Positions 9,040 through 17,373 of a DNA stretch of 64,000 nt are shown one piece after another. Source of the stretch: Roseiflexus sp. RS-1. Its GTDB lineage: Bacteria > Chloroflexota > Chloroflexia > Chloroflexales > Roseiflexaceae. A program made the position numbers and the translations under genes. The stretch is from contig NC_009523.1 in the NCBI RefSeq assembly GCF_000016665.1, forward strand, positions 5,703,501 through 5,767,500. The letters are read 5' to 3'. Within the stretch, counting starts at the first letter, position 1. Each line of letters begins with the position of its first letter. Under the pieces are notes generated by a model, which ran no database searches, was not told the origin of the DNA, and saw only the letters and a list, made by a program, of their open reading frames with translations.

Positions 9040-9123
9040 ATGGACGAAGGCGGTCATTGTAGTCGGCGGCGCAACGCCGCAACAGCACTCCAGACGCATC
9101 TCCTTCTCGTCAGTGTCGCGTAG
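9040..9123 (+). CDS. possible 27-aa leader peptide in the riboswitch 5' UTR
   Basis: ATG at 9040 has GAGG 5 bases upstream and encodes 27 residues (MDEGGHCSRRRNAATALQTH then LLLVSVA) between the riboswitch terminator and a second hairpin at 9147-9173. Nothing is recognisable in the peptide. Leader peptides are known upstream of enterobacterial mgtA and mgtC, so the position is suggestive. Chance remains a serious alternative. Confidence 0.25.
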   Translation: MDEGGHCSRRRNAATALQTHLLLVSVA

Positions 9124-9446
9124 TTCTGGCTACGTTCCTTCTTGACACCCTGGCGAGAAAGGTGCGCCAGGGTTGTTTGTTGAGCGCAAGCCCGATGTGC
9201 GCACCCCCGGCGCGCATCTCCCATCCACGGCGTTGCGCTGCTGTCTTCCAGGTCTCTGACAACAATTTGTGATTGCACGCTACAACCGTCTGTCCCTTGC
9301 TGGCAGGCGGTCAGGGAGCGCTTGCTCTCCGTTGTGCGTGCATGTCGGTCGGCGCCGATCGTCGGATCGCGCGCATGGTTTGTTGCGCCCTGCAACCGCC
9401 GCACAGATGGAAACTTTTGGCTTGAAGGCGAAAGGAGGAACCCGCG
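9124..9446 (+). other. long untranslated leader segment with second hairpin
   Basis: No convincing gene is present. A 9-bp stem ACCCTGGCG/CGCCAGGGT (9147-9155 with 9165-9173) is followed by TGTTTGTTG and may be a second weak attenuator. A TTGACA lies immediately 5' of it at 9142-9147 without a clear -10. The rest up to the ribosome site at 9431 shows no structure I could assign. Confidence 0.4.
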
Positions 9447-9665
9447 ATGCTGACGATCCGCTGGACGATGGACAAAGATGGGCGCCTGACCGCGACATTC
9501 GTGCGCCCGAAGAAGGTGCGCCCGCTCTCGCAGACCACCGACATGCCACAAACACTGGTGATCCGCAATCGCCGGACTCAGACCGCCACGACGCTGCAGC
9601 GCGCAGCGACAGGCGAGCGAGCGCCGGAACCAGAGCCGATGTATCAGGTCGTCGGAGTCGAATAA
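9447..9665 (+). CDS. small basic protein of unknown function, first gene of the Mg operon
   Basis: 72 aa, start supported by AAAGGAGG 9 bases upstream. MLTIRWTMDKDGRLTATF could form a short beta hairpin; the rest is polar and Arg/Thr-rich, ending EPMYQVVGVE. No membrane segment, Cys pair or known domain. It is followed 23 bases later by the next gene, so it belongs to the riboswitch operon. Function unknown. Confidence 0.6.
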   Translation: MLTIRWTMDKDGRLTATFVRPKKVRPLSQTTDMPQTLVIRNRRTQTATTLQRAATGERAPEPEPMYQVVGVE

Positions 9666-9688
9666 GCGCACATTCGGAGGAACTGCTT

Positions 9689-10066
9689 ATGCTGGCAACC
9701 ACACACCTCTATCGCCAGGCGACGCTGCGCTGGTTGCTGATCGAAGCCATCCAGCGCGCCTGGCGTCGCCACCAGGTGATCGTGTCACTCTATCGGCGTC
9801 TGGCAGATCGAGCGCCCGATGAGCGGCACGAGATCCTGTTGATCCGGATGGCGGAACAGGAACGCTTCCACCAGCAGCGCTATGAGCGGATGTTGACTCG
9901 ACTGCATGCTCTGCCGTCCGAAGGTCTCGACTCTTTTGACCGCGTCTGGCTGTGGCTCCTGCCACGCTGCGGTTCGGACGTTGCACTGCGCTGGGCTGAG
10001 TGGATCGAGCAGCGCGATACGCGAGCGATTCTGGATGCGGCGCTGCTCCTGCGCGCCTTTCGGTGA
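9689..10066 (+). CDS. helical protein, possibly ferritin-like, in the Mg operon
   Basis: 125 aa, start supported by GGAGG 7 bases upstream. Almost entirely helical. The stretch LLIRMAEQERFHQQRYERML (near residues 50-70) has the E-x2-H pattern seen in ferritin-like helices, such as the cytosolic domain of VIT1/CCC1 transporters. A second helix pair follows (WAEWIEQRDTRAILDAALLL). No membrane helix is evident. A metal-binding or accessory role in the transporter is inferred from the motif and the operon; no specific family was recognised. Confidence 0.6.
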   Translation: MLATTHLYRQATLRWLLIEAIQRAWRRHQVIVSLYRRLADRAPDERHEILLIRMAEQERFHQQRYERMLTRLHALPSEGLDSFDRVWLWLLPRCGSDVALRWAEWIEQRDTRAILDAALLLRAFR

Positions 10067-10161
10067 CCATACCGGCTGTGAGAAGCCTCCTGACAACGAC
10101 GACGTTGCGTTCGATGTTGGAATCTCGTTACCAAAGCCTTGACCATCTCAGGAGGACACGT

Positions 10162-12174
10162 ATGCGCGTGACGTTTCCTGACGCGGGCGTGCTGCGCCCG
10201 CGCTTCAAGCTGACGCCCTGGGACCTTGTGGTCGTCCCGCTGGTGATCGTGGCGATCCTGTTGCTGACGGTCGCGTTTCAGGGCGCGTCGCAGCCATTCG
10301 ATGAGACGACGCCTGATCTAACTGTTTCTCTAAATCCTGCCAACCTGCCCTATTACGGGTTGCGGACGGTGTTCCGCATGTTCCTTGCTGTGCTGCTGAG
10401 CCTGCTGTTCACGTTCACCGTGGCGACCCTGGCAGCCAAGTCGCGGCGCGCTGAGATCGTTATCATTCCAGCGCTGGATTTCCTCCAGTCACTGCCAATC
10501 CTGGGGTTCCTGACGGTGACAACGGCGATTTTTCTCGGCATGTTCCGCGGCAGCCTGCTCGGTCTGGAGGCGGCCAGTATCTTTGCAATCTTTACCTCGC
10601 AGGTGTGGAATATGGCCTTTAGCTTCTATCACTCGTTGATCACCACGCCCAGGGAGCTACAAGAGGCTGCTGCCGTGTTACGGCTCTCGCCGTGGAAAAA
10701 GTTCTGGAAGCTGGAAGTTCCTTTCGCAATGCCCGGTCTCATCTGGAACACAATGATGTCAGTATCGGGCGGGTGGTTCTTTGTGGTCGCCTCTGAGGTC
10801 ATCTCGGTGGTCGGGCGCGACAATGATCAGTATCTGCCTGGAGTCGGCTCGTATGTCGGGCTGGCGATTGAGCAGGCGGATGTTGCGGCGATGGTGTATG
10901 CCGGTCTGACGTTACTGATAATCATTCTGATCTACGACCAGTTGATTTTCCGCCCTATCGTCGCCTGGTCTGAAAAATTCAAGTTCGAGCAGTCTGAGGC
11001 GCAGGAAGTTGCACAATCGTGGATGCTGCGTTTGTTGCAGCGGTCGGGGATCGCCAGCAGCCTGGGTGCGCTTGGCGCCGCGATCCGCCAGAGCATTCCG
11101 GTTCGGCTGACGGGTGATCATCCTGGTCCGCGCGTCGAACCGCAACCATCGCTGCGACCGATTGATCGTGCGATTGACCGGATCTGGTATGCGCTCGTGA
11201 TCGCAGCGGCGCTGTGGGCGGTATGGTTCCTGGCGACGTATATGTTCGGTCCGGGGCTGGGTTTCGATAATGGTCGGATTCTGGCGGCAAATCCAAATGT
11301 CAATACCGATCTCAACCCGGAGATTGCCCGCCGTTTTGCTGCCGTCGGAGTCACGGTCAACCCCGATCATACAGTCTGGCTGTCGGCTGTGTGCGCAGTG
11401 ACCGCAGACGGGACGAGAGTCGGTGCAGAGATGGCGGAAGTGCTGCGTGACGAGCGCGTCGGCGCGCCGGGTGATCTGGCCGCCGCCTGCGCTACACCCA
11501 TGGTACCTGCAGGCAAAGTATCCTGGTCAGAGGTACTGGAGTGCCTGTGGCTTGGACTGCTCACGACTATGCGAGTGGTGATCTGGATCGGCATCTCGAC
11601 ACTGGTCTGGACTCCGATTGGGGTCTGGATCGGATTGCGCCCGCGGGTCGCCCAGTTTGTGCAGCCGCTGGCGCAGTTTGCTGCTGCTTTCCCCGCTAAC
11701 CTGCTCTTTCCGATTGCAGTGGTGCTCATCGCTACCTATGCGCTGCCGCAGAACCTGTTTCAGGCGCCACTGATGATTCTGGGAGCGCAGTGGTACATCC
11801 TGTTCAACGTGATCGCTGGCACGATCAGCATTCCAAACGATCTGAAAGAGGCTGCCCGGGTGCTTGGTCTGCGAGGGTGGGCATGGTGGCGCAAACTGAT
11901 TATTCCGGCAATCTTTCCAGCGTTCGTCACCGGCGGGATTACGGCTTCGGGCGGTTCCTGGAATGCGTCCATCGTCTCTGAGGTCGTGTCGTGGGGCGCA
12001 ACGACCCTCACCCTGACCGGTCTGGGCGCCTACATCGCCTACTGGAGCACTGGCGAGTTTAACCCGCACGTCGGTTTGGGCATGCTCGTAATGGGATTGC
12101 TCGTTCTGGGATTCAACCGCCTGTTCTGGCGCCGACTCTATGCGCTGGCTGAAACCCGTTTCCGTCTGGATTAG
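10162..12174 (+). CDS. fused two-domain ABC permease (NitT/TauT-like), Mg operon
   Basis: 670-aa membrane protein with two binding-protein-dependent permease domains in one chain. Each half has an EAA loop: PRELQEAAAVLRLSPWKKFWKLEVPFAMPG in the first and DLKEAARVLGLRGWAWWRKLIIPAIFPA in the second. An extra segment of roughly 100 residues after helix WAVWFLATYMFG (about residues 350-460) contains two Cys and probably lies outside the membrane. The GGAGG site 7 bases before the ATG fixes the start. Its ATPase partner is at 15842. No substrate-binding protein is encoded nearby. The paralogue at 50938 lacks the insertion. Position behind the M-box suggests transport linked to Mg2+; nitrate or sulfonate uptake is the family default. 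Confidence 0.88.
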   Translation: MRVTFPDAGVLRPRFKLTPWDLVVVPLVIVAILLLTVAFQGASQPFDETTPDLTVSLNPANLPYYGLRTVFRMFLAVLLSLLFTFTVATLAAKSRRAEIVIIPALDFLQSLPILGFLTVTTAIFLGMFRGSLLGLEAASIFAIFTSQVWNMAFSFYHSLITTPRELQEAAAVLRLSPWKKFWKLEVPFAMPGLIWNTMMSVSGGWFFVVASEVISVVGRDNDQYLPGVGSYVGLAIEQADVAAMVYAGLTLLIIILIYDQLIFRPIVAWSEKFKFEQSEAQEVAQSWMLRLLQRSGIASSLGALGAAIRQSIPVRLTGDHPGPRVEPQPSLRPIDRAIDRIWYALVIAAALWAVWFLATYMFGPGLGFDNGRILAANPNVNTDLNPEIARRFAAVGVTVNPDHTVWLSAVCAVTADGTRVGAEMAEVLRDERVGAPGDLAAACATPMVPAGKVSWSEVLECLWLGLLTTMRVVIWIGISTLVWTPIGVWIGLRPRVAQFVQPLAQFAAAFPANLLFPIAVVLIATYALPQNLFQAPLMILGAQWYILFNVIAGTISIPNDLKEAARVLGLRGWAWWRKLIIPAIFPAFVTGGITASGGSWNASIVSEVVSWGATTLTLTGLGAYIAYWSTGEFNPHVGLGMLVMGLLVLGFNRLFWRRLYALAETRFRLD

Positions 12175-12212
12175 GGAGTGTTATGACCTCTAGAAAAGAC
12201 TGGAGACACACA

Positions 12213-13154
12213 ATGACAACGAGTGACATCACTTCTGCATCGGCTCGTGAGCGTCTGCTTCAAGCGGGTTGGATGAGGCTGGACCGGCAGCAAGGTGATC
12301 GGCTGGCGGAGGTGAAACACATGTATGGCATCGATCTGTCGGCAAGGGTCGGACGCGCGGCAGTTGAGGAGTACGGCTTTGTGATCATCCCGGTCGACCT
12401 GATCGTTTACCAGCATCATGAATACCGGGAGACAAACGTTGTGTTCGCCCTCGGCAACTCCGTGCTGATCAGTGTCGAGCACGATGCGCGTCTTGGCGCG
12501 TTGGATGTGGCAAGCCGAATCGTGCTCGAAGAAGTTCAGGCTGGCAAGACCCATGATCCTGCTTCTGTCCTGTTTCTCATTCTGCAATCGCTCAACGACG
12601 CAGCTCATGCGACCATCCGGGAGATCTCCGAGCGTCTCGACGAACTTGGCGAGTCTGTAGCCACTGCAGGGGGCGGCTACCAGATAACTGGGCGCCAGGT
12701 CGGTGTCGCAGACATCGCCGATACGGTAGTCACACTGGCTGAAGCCGAAGAACTGGTTGCGAAGACAGTCGAGAGCCAGTTGATGCTTGCCCGAGCCGTC
12801 CGCTGGCTGCGGCGTGTTGCGGGTCATACGCAGTTTGGTCAGGCGCTGCCCACGCTGTTGTCGGACATCCATAGCCTGCGGCGCTACGCGCACTTTCAGC
12901 ACGGCAAGATCCGCAACCTGCAGCAATCGCTGATGACCACGCTCGATCTCAAGCAAAACAATGTGATCAAAGTGTTCACCATCGTGACTGCGGTCTTCAC
13001 GCCGCCGACCCTGGTCGCCGCCTTTTACGGACAAAACTTTGCTGAGATGCCCGAACTGTTTCTGCCATGGGGAGAATGGGCGGTCATCGTTCTTACGGGC
13101 TTGAGCGCCATTCTGCCATTGTTTTACATCAGAAAGAAGGGGTGGATGCGATGA
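12213..13154 (+). CDS. CorA-like protein 1 with GQN in place of GMN
   Basis: 313 aa with CorA architecture: a soluble alpha/beta N-terminal domain, long helices (about residues 90-245) and two C-terminal membrane helices. TM1 VIKVFTIVTAVFTPPTLVAAFYG ends in GQNF (residues 273-276) where CorA has GMN, followed by MPEL, then TM2 and a basic end (RKKGWMR). In known CorA channels GMN forms the Mg2+ selectivity site and substitutions abolish transport, so function may differ. An ATG at 12183 is possible (GGAG at 4 bases), but 12213 has GGAG at 7. Its stop overlaps the start of the next paralogue (ATGA). Confidence 0.85.
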   Translation: MTTSDITSASARERLLQAGWMRLDRQQGDRLAEVKHMYGIDLSARVGRAAVEEYGFVIIPVDLIVYQHHEYRETNVVFALGNSVLISVEHDARLGALDVASRIVLEEVQAGKTHDPASVLFLILQSLNDAAHATIREISERLDELGESVATAGGGYQITGRQVGVADIADTVVTLAEAEELVAKTVESQLMLARAVRWLRRVAGHTQFGQALPTLLSDIHSLRRYAHFQHGKIRNLQQSLMTTLDLKQNNVIKVFTIVTAVFTPPTLVAAFYGQNFAEMPELFLPWGEWAVIVLTGLSAILPLFYIRKKGWMR

Positions 13155-14050
13155 AAAAGGTCAACGAACTACCTGCCTGGGTTCGCCTGCAGGTAAGCAA
13201 CCAGCAGGAGCTTGAAGATGTAGCCCGAATGTATGGGCTGCCCCTGACGACCGAGACCATGGTTCGACCTGAAGGCGTCCTGCGCATTCGCTGTACAAGA
13301 CTCGAAGGGTTGCGCCTGTTAGTGACCGATATGCTGTGGTTCCAACGTGACGATCAGACTCCCCTCTACACGGTGGAGACAGTTCACGGTGAGCTATGGC
13401 CCGGTCAGGCGCGCGAGTGGATGCAGGCTCAGGGGCTTCCGTTTGAAAGTTCCCACGCGACGGCGCTGGTTCTCTTGCACCAGTTAGTGGTCCAGACGGC
13501 AAAAGTGCTCGACGCGATCGATGATGGGTTGAGCGTAGCCGGGCACGTTAATGCTCGCCTCCTGACGAATGTTGGCACTGATGAGGCTGGCGGAGTTGAG
13601 GATGTAGCAAACTTAGATGCTTACCTATCGACCCTGCCTGCCCCGCTGTCTTTCGTGTTGCAATCGTTATACGACCTGGAACGGGCCGGGCGCCAGCTGC
13701 GCCGCGCTGTTCTTCAACGGTCATGGTTGACGGTTGAGCGCGTTGATGAATTGGTCGCCGAGATTGAAAGCGTGCAGCGACGTGCATGCTTCATGCAGGA
13801 GAGACAGCGATTTCATCAACTGGCAGCGCAAGAAACCGTCGCAATGAGCGACCTGAATGTGGTCAAGGTGTTCACAGTGCTATGGGCCATATTTGTACCG
13901 GGTACCGCCTTGATCAACTGGTATGGGCAGAACTTTCGGTTCATGCCGGAGTTGTCGTGGTTTGCCTCCTCGTGGGTACAAATGCTGGGCGTGCTATTAG
14001 TGACAGCAGTGCCCGTGATCATCATCAGACAAGCGGGGGCGCTCAGATAA
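13151..14050 (+). CDS. CorA-like protein 2 with GQN in place of GMN
   Basis: 299 aa, start overlapping the stop of CorA-like 1 (ATGA), so probably translationally coupled at fixed ratio. Same layout: soluble N-terminal domain, long helical stalk with ERVDELVAEIESVQRRACFM, then TM1 LNVVKVFTVLWAIFVPGTALINWYG, signature GQNF (residues 259-262), MPEL, TM2 and a short RQAGALR end. It is diverged from paralogue 1, so the duplication is not recent. It might form mixed pentamers with its neighbours; this is inference. Confidence 0.83.
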   Translation: MKKVNELPAWVRLQVSNQQELEDVARMYGLPLTTETMVRPEGVLRIRCTRLEGLRLLVTDMLWFQRDDQTPLYTVETVHGELWPGQAREWMQAQGLPFESSHATALVLLHQLVVQTAKVLDAIDDGLSVAGHVNARLLTNVGTDEAGGVEDVANLDAYLSTLPAPLSFVLQSLYDLERAGRQLRRAVLQRSWLTVERVDELVAEIESVQRRACFMQERQRFHQLAAQETVAMSDLNVVKVFTVLWAIFVPGTALINWYGQNFRFMPELSWFASSWVQMLGVLLVTAVPVIIIRQAGALR

Positions 14051-14085
14051 CGATACACAACAGATGAGCGGAGGGAGGTCCAACA

Positions 14086-14409
14086 ATGCAACAGTTTACT
14101 TACGGCAGATGGTCTGGTGGGGTTGACACTCCCACAGAACCTCTCGTCTGGACACGAACTATAGACCGTGCGCAGAGCCAGACGTCTCGATACAAACCAT
14201 CAACGCGCTGGACCCGCTACGAAAAATTGTCATTCGTCATGATGGGTCTCGCCTGGGGTATCACGATTGCGATCGTGACGGCGCTGCATTTTGGCAACTA
14301 CCATCTGGAGACGCGCACGTCTTCCACATCGGGTACGCACAGGGAGTTTTATCTTGAGAAGAACGTCATTCCCGATAACTCGTCCGAAGGTGAAGGAGGA
14401 TCTCGATGA
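14086..14409 (+). CDS. small single-pass membrane protein in the Mg operon
   Basis: 107 aa, start supported by GGAGG 8 bases upstream. A polar N-terminal half is followed by one membrane helix (LSFVMMGLAWGITIAIVTAL, about residues 48-67) and a Ser/Thr/Glu-rich C-terminal tail. The basic RWTRYEK before the helix predicts the N-terminus inside. Its stop overlaps the CorA-like 3 start (ATGA), tying it to that protein. No family recognised. Confidence 0.7.
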   Translation: MQQFTYGRWSGGVDTPTEPLVWTRTIDRAQSQTSRYKPSTRWTRYEKLSFVMMGLAWGITIAIVTALHFGNYHLETRTSSTSGTHREFYLEKNVIPDNSSEGEGGSR

Positions 14410-15350
14410 GCCAGAACGAAGCGTTTTCGGTTCCAGTTACTATCAATCAGACGCCCCCGGTTAACCGGTGGCTGCGTGTCAGCGCTGCCCAGACCGATGC
14501 ACTCGCAGTGATCAAGCAACGCCTGGGCATCGACCTTATCCAGACTGTGACAAGCGGTATCAGCCAGGTAGGGGAATTCCTGATTTACCCTCTGACGTTT
14601 CTGAGCGTCGAGGGGAACAAGAAGATAATCAGCAAGGTGATCTTTATAGTTGGGCGGGAGATTCTTGTCTCCCTGGAGCCAGAGCCTGCTCCAAAACCGC
14701 TCGGCGTCGCGGTATCACGGATGCAGCGTGACGGACGTGATAACGATGCATTCGAAGCCTTCGCTATTGTCTTGCAGTCGATCAACGATGCCACCGACGA
14801 ACTGCTCGACTCGTTGAACGAGGATCTCGGCGAGGCGCTGGTGCAGACGAATGCCGTTCTCAATAGCCTCGAATCACGCGAGCGTGACTTCGGGGTCAGC
14901 GATGTCGTATCGACCCAGGTTGAGTTGGGCGTAGTCGAGGATTTGCTTTCGGAGTGCATCCAGACCCAACTGCAACTCGCCCTGGTGGCGAGACAAACGC
15001 TGGCGCGTCTTCCGCAGGAGTTTTCCCATCTCAGGCAACGTTACCACACCCTCATTGATGACATCGAAGGGGTCGAGGAGCACGTGCATTTCGTCCATGA
15101 CCGTGTACGTCTCTTACAAACGTCCAATAACCTGGCGCTGAGCGTCAAGCAGAATCAGATTGTCAAGGTGTTTTCGGTGCTCACCGCAGTGTTTCTGCCC
15201 GCTCTACTCATTTCGACGTACTACAGCATGAATTTCGCCTATATGCCTATCCTGGAGTGGCAGTACGGCGAGCCGATGGTTATCGCCCTGACGGCGTTGC
15301 TGGCGCTGCTGCCACTGATTTACGTCAAACAGCGCGGGTTGCTACGGTAA
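14406..15350 (+). CDS. CorA-like protein 3 with SMN in place of GMN
   Basis: 314 aa, third CorA-type paralogue. The helical stalk includes SVLTAVFLPALLISTYY as TM1, then SMNF (residues 274-277): the Gly of GMN is lost while Met-Asn is kept. MPILEW, TM2 (MVIALTALLALLPLIYV) and KQRGLLR follow. The soluble domain carries the usual SINDATDELLDSLNEDL-type helix. It is coupled by ATGA to the preceding small membrane protein. As with the other two, CorA ancestry is clear but Mg2+ conduction is uncertain. Confidence 0.85.
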   Translation: MSQNEAFSVPVTINQTPPVNRWLRVSAAQTDALAVIKQRLGIDLIQTVTSGISQVGEFLIYPLTFLSVEGNKKIISKVIFIVGREILVSLEPEPAPKPLGVAVSRMQRDGRDNDAFEAFAIVLQSINDATDELLDSLNEDLGEALVQTNAVLNSLESRERDFGVSDVVSTQVELGVVEDLLSECIQTQLQLALVARQTLARLPQEFSHLRQRYHTLIDDIEGVEEHVHFVHDRVRLLQTSNNLALSVKQNQIVKVFSVLTAVFLPALLISTYYSMNFAYMPILEWQYGEPMVIALTALLALLPLIYVKQRGLLR

Positions 15351-15432
15351 TTGAATGACGCAAGTTTTTACCGGTGGTCTGCAAACGCCTTAGAACACCG
15401 GTGCTAACCCCTCGCACAAGGAGGCGCTGATC

Positions 15433-15762
15433 ATGAAGAAGCTCTCGTATGAAACGATGGATGAGACGTTTAACGGCACAGCCAGCTTCGGACTTGTTTG
15501 GAACGCTGACCTGACGCTTCAGGACGACATTGCCGGGGCTGCGCAGCGGCGGCGCGAAGCCATAGCACGGGCCCGCGCCAATCGTCCCCGCATTGCGCAA
15601 CTCGAGCGGGAGATCATTCAGGCCGTCATTGTGTTGTACTTGCTGATCCTGGGCAGTTTTGCAGGGCTGCACCTGTATGGCAGGTATACGATAGCGGCGC
15701 CGGTGCAGCAGGTCGAGACCACCGAAAACGGGTCGAGTCAGATTGAACCGGCAGAAAGGTGA
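15433..15762 (+). CDS. second small single-pass membrane protein in the Mg operon
   Basis: 109 aa, AAGGAGG 9 bases before the ATG. An N-terminal polar region with an Arg/Ala-rich helix (AQRRREAIARARANRPRIAQ) leads into one membrane helix (AVIVLYLLILGSFAGLHLYG, about residues 64-83) and a polar tail. Topology resembles the 14086 protein but there is no convincing sequence similarity. It lies directly before the ATPase gene. Function unknown; a transporter subunit or regulator is possible. Confidence 0.68.
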   Translation: MKKLSYETMDETFNGTASFGLVWNADLTLQDDIAGAAQRRREAIARARANRPRIAQLEREIIQAVIVLYLLILGSFAGLHLYGRYTIAAPVQQVETTENGSSQIEPAER

Positions 15763-15841
15763 TGGACCAGCGGTGGTGACGTGCGTGTATGGCATCGATT
15801 CTGGCTGAGGCCGCCAACGCCTTAGCTGAAAGGAGCGGCAT

Positions 15842-17179
15842 ATGGCGATGACCCTGATACCGAAGACGACAGCTGGCGTCGGGAAAACGATCCTGAGCGT
15901 CCGCAATCTGCGTAAACTCTTCAAAACGCCCGAAGGCAACGATCTGCTGGTGCTCGACAACATCAATCTGGACCTGGCGGAAGGTGAAATTGTCGCTCTG
16001 CTGGGACGCTCCGGATCTGGTAAATCAACACTGCTCCGTTGTCTCATCGGGCTGATTTCGCCGTCGAGCGGGGAGGTGCGCTACCGCAATCGACCGGTGA
16101 CCGGTCCGATGCCCGGGATGGCGATGGTGTTCCAGTCCTTTGCGCTCTTCCCGTGGCTGACGGTGCTGGAGAACGTTGAATTGGGACTGGAAACGATGGG
16201 AGTGCCAGAGGGGGAGCGCCGTCGGCGGGCGCTGGCCGCAATCGACCTGATCGGTCTCGATGGGTTTGAAAGCGCCTACCCGAAAGAACTGTCGGGCGGC
16301 ATGCGCCAGCGGGTCGGCTTCGCCCGCGCGCTGGTGACGAACCCCGACGTCTTGCTGATGGACGAGCCGTTCTCAGCACTCGACGTGCTGACGGCGGAAA
16401 ATCTGCGCACCGAGCTGCTTGATCTCTGGGAAGCGCGGCGCATTCCGACGCAGGCAATTCTGATGGTGACGCATAACATTGAAGAAGCGGTTCTGATGGC
16501 TGACCGGGTGCTCATTCTCAGTTCCAACCCCGGACGGATCATCAGCAACGAACCGATCGATCTGCCTCGACCGCGTGATCGCAACGATCCCGCATTTCTC
16601 GCCAGGGTCGAGACGATCTATCGGGCAATGACGACGCCAGCAGCGGCATTTGTCGGCGCTGTCGATGTTGAGAGCGATCGCACCAGCCTGGGGATGCGTC
16701 TGCCGGAAGCGGAAGTAGCGCAGATCATCGGGCTGATCGAGCAGGTGGAAGCAGGGTCGGAACAGGGGCGCGGCGATCTTCCGGAACTGGCTGCTGGCAT
16801 GCAACTCGATGCAGACGACCTGTTTCCGCTGATCGATGCAGCCGAGTTGCTGGGTTTTGCGCAGACCCGCGAGGGGGATATCAACCTGTTGCCGGAAGGG
16901 GTGAAACTGGCCCGGAGCGACATTCAGGAACGCAAAGTGATCTTTGCCGAACATCTGATGAATCGCGTTCCGCTGGTGGCGCACATCCGGCGCGTCCTCT
17001 CCACGCGCCCCGATCACCGCGCGCCGCGTGAGCGATTTCTCACGGAGCTGGAAGATTTTATGGGCGCCGAAGAGGCTGCCAGCACGCTCGATACAGCGAT
17101 TGAATGGGGGCGCTATGCCGAACTGTTCGAGTATGATGCGCGTGAGGGGCGTCTGCGCCTGCCAGAGAACGGCGGTTGA
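15842..17179 (+). CDS. ABC transporter ATPase with C-terminal AAA-associated domain, Mg operon
   Basis: 445 aa. The nucleotide-binding domain has Walker A GRSGSGKS (residues 56-63), Q-loop VFQSFALFPWL, signature LSGGMRQRVGFARAL, Walker B VLLMDEPFSALD and switch His in MVTHNIEEA. This is the NitT/TauT subfamily. Residues from about 285 to 440 form an extra domain (AAA-associated C-terminal type) with a winged-helix-like look, ending GRYAELFEYD. AAAGGAG precedes the ATG. Its partner permease is at 10162. The paralogue at 52702 shares both domains. The C-terminal domain might sense a ligand; this is inference. Confidence 0.92.
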   Translation: MAMTLIPKTTAGVGKTILSVRNLRKLFKTPEGNDLLVLDNINLDLAEGEIVALLGRSGSGKSTLLRCLIGLISPSSGEVRYRNRPVTGPMPGMAMVFQSFALFPWLTVLENVELGLETMGVPEGERRRRALAAIDLIGLDGFESAYPKELSGGMRQRVGFARALVTNPDVLLMDEPFSALDVLTAENLRTELLDLWEARRIPTQAILMVTHNIEEAVLMADRVLILSSNPGRIISNEPIDLPRPRDRNDPAFLARVETIYRAMTTPAAAFVGAVDVESDRTSLGMRLPEAEVAQIIGLIEQVEAGSEQGRGDLPELAAGMQLDADDLFPLIDAAELLGFAQTREGDINLLPEGVKLARSDIQERKVIFAEHLMNRVPLVAHIRRVLSTRPDHRAPRERFLTELEDFMGAEEAASTLDTAIEWGRYAELFEYDAREGRLRLPENGG

Positions 17180-17238
17180 CGCTCACATCGGCATCTTACC
17201 CTCTCACGCTCCGCTCCGGGGATAGAACGGCGGATGGG

Positions 17239-17265
17239 GCAGGCGAAGGGTGCGCCTTCGCCTGC
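17239..17265 (+). other. intra-operon hairpin
   Basis: GCAGGCGAAGG pairs with CCTTCGCCTGC over 11 bp in the ATPase-Nudix gap. No T tract follows, so it is more likely an RNA-stability or processing element than a terminator. Confidence 0.45.
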
Positions 17266-17337
17266 TCTCCATCGGCAGCACGGATCACGCATGCGCTCTG
17301 TCCGCCCTCAAGCTGCATAGCGAGAGAGGAGCGCGTG

Positions 17338-17373
17338 ATGTTGAGGATGGATCAGAAGAGGAGCAACCGATGA
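17338..17373 (+). CDS. possible 11-aa basic upstream peptide
   Basis: ATG at 17338 with GAGAGGAG 6 bases upstream encodes MLRMDQKRSNR and stops in an ATGA overlap with the Nudix start. The arrangement suggests translational coupling, but so short a frame may be accidental. Confidence 0.25.
   Translation: MLRMDQKRSNR

Noticed and set aside
9054-9671. Minus-strand open frame of 205 codons across the riboswitch leader
   Set aside because: It has no ribosome site or domain and overlaps a well-supported small gene and RNA structures on the plus strand.
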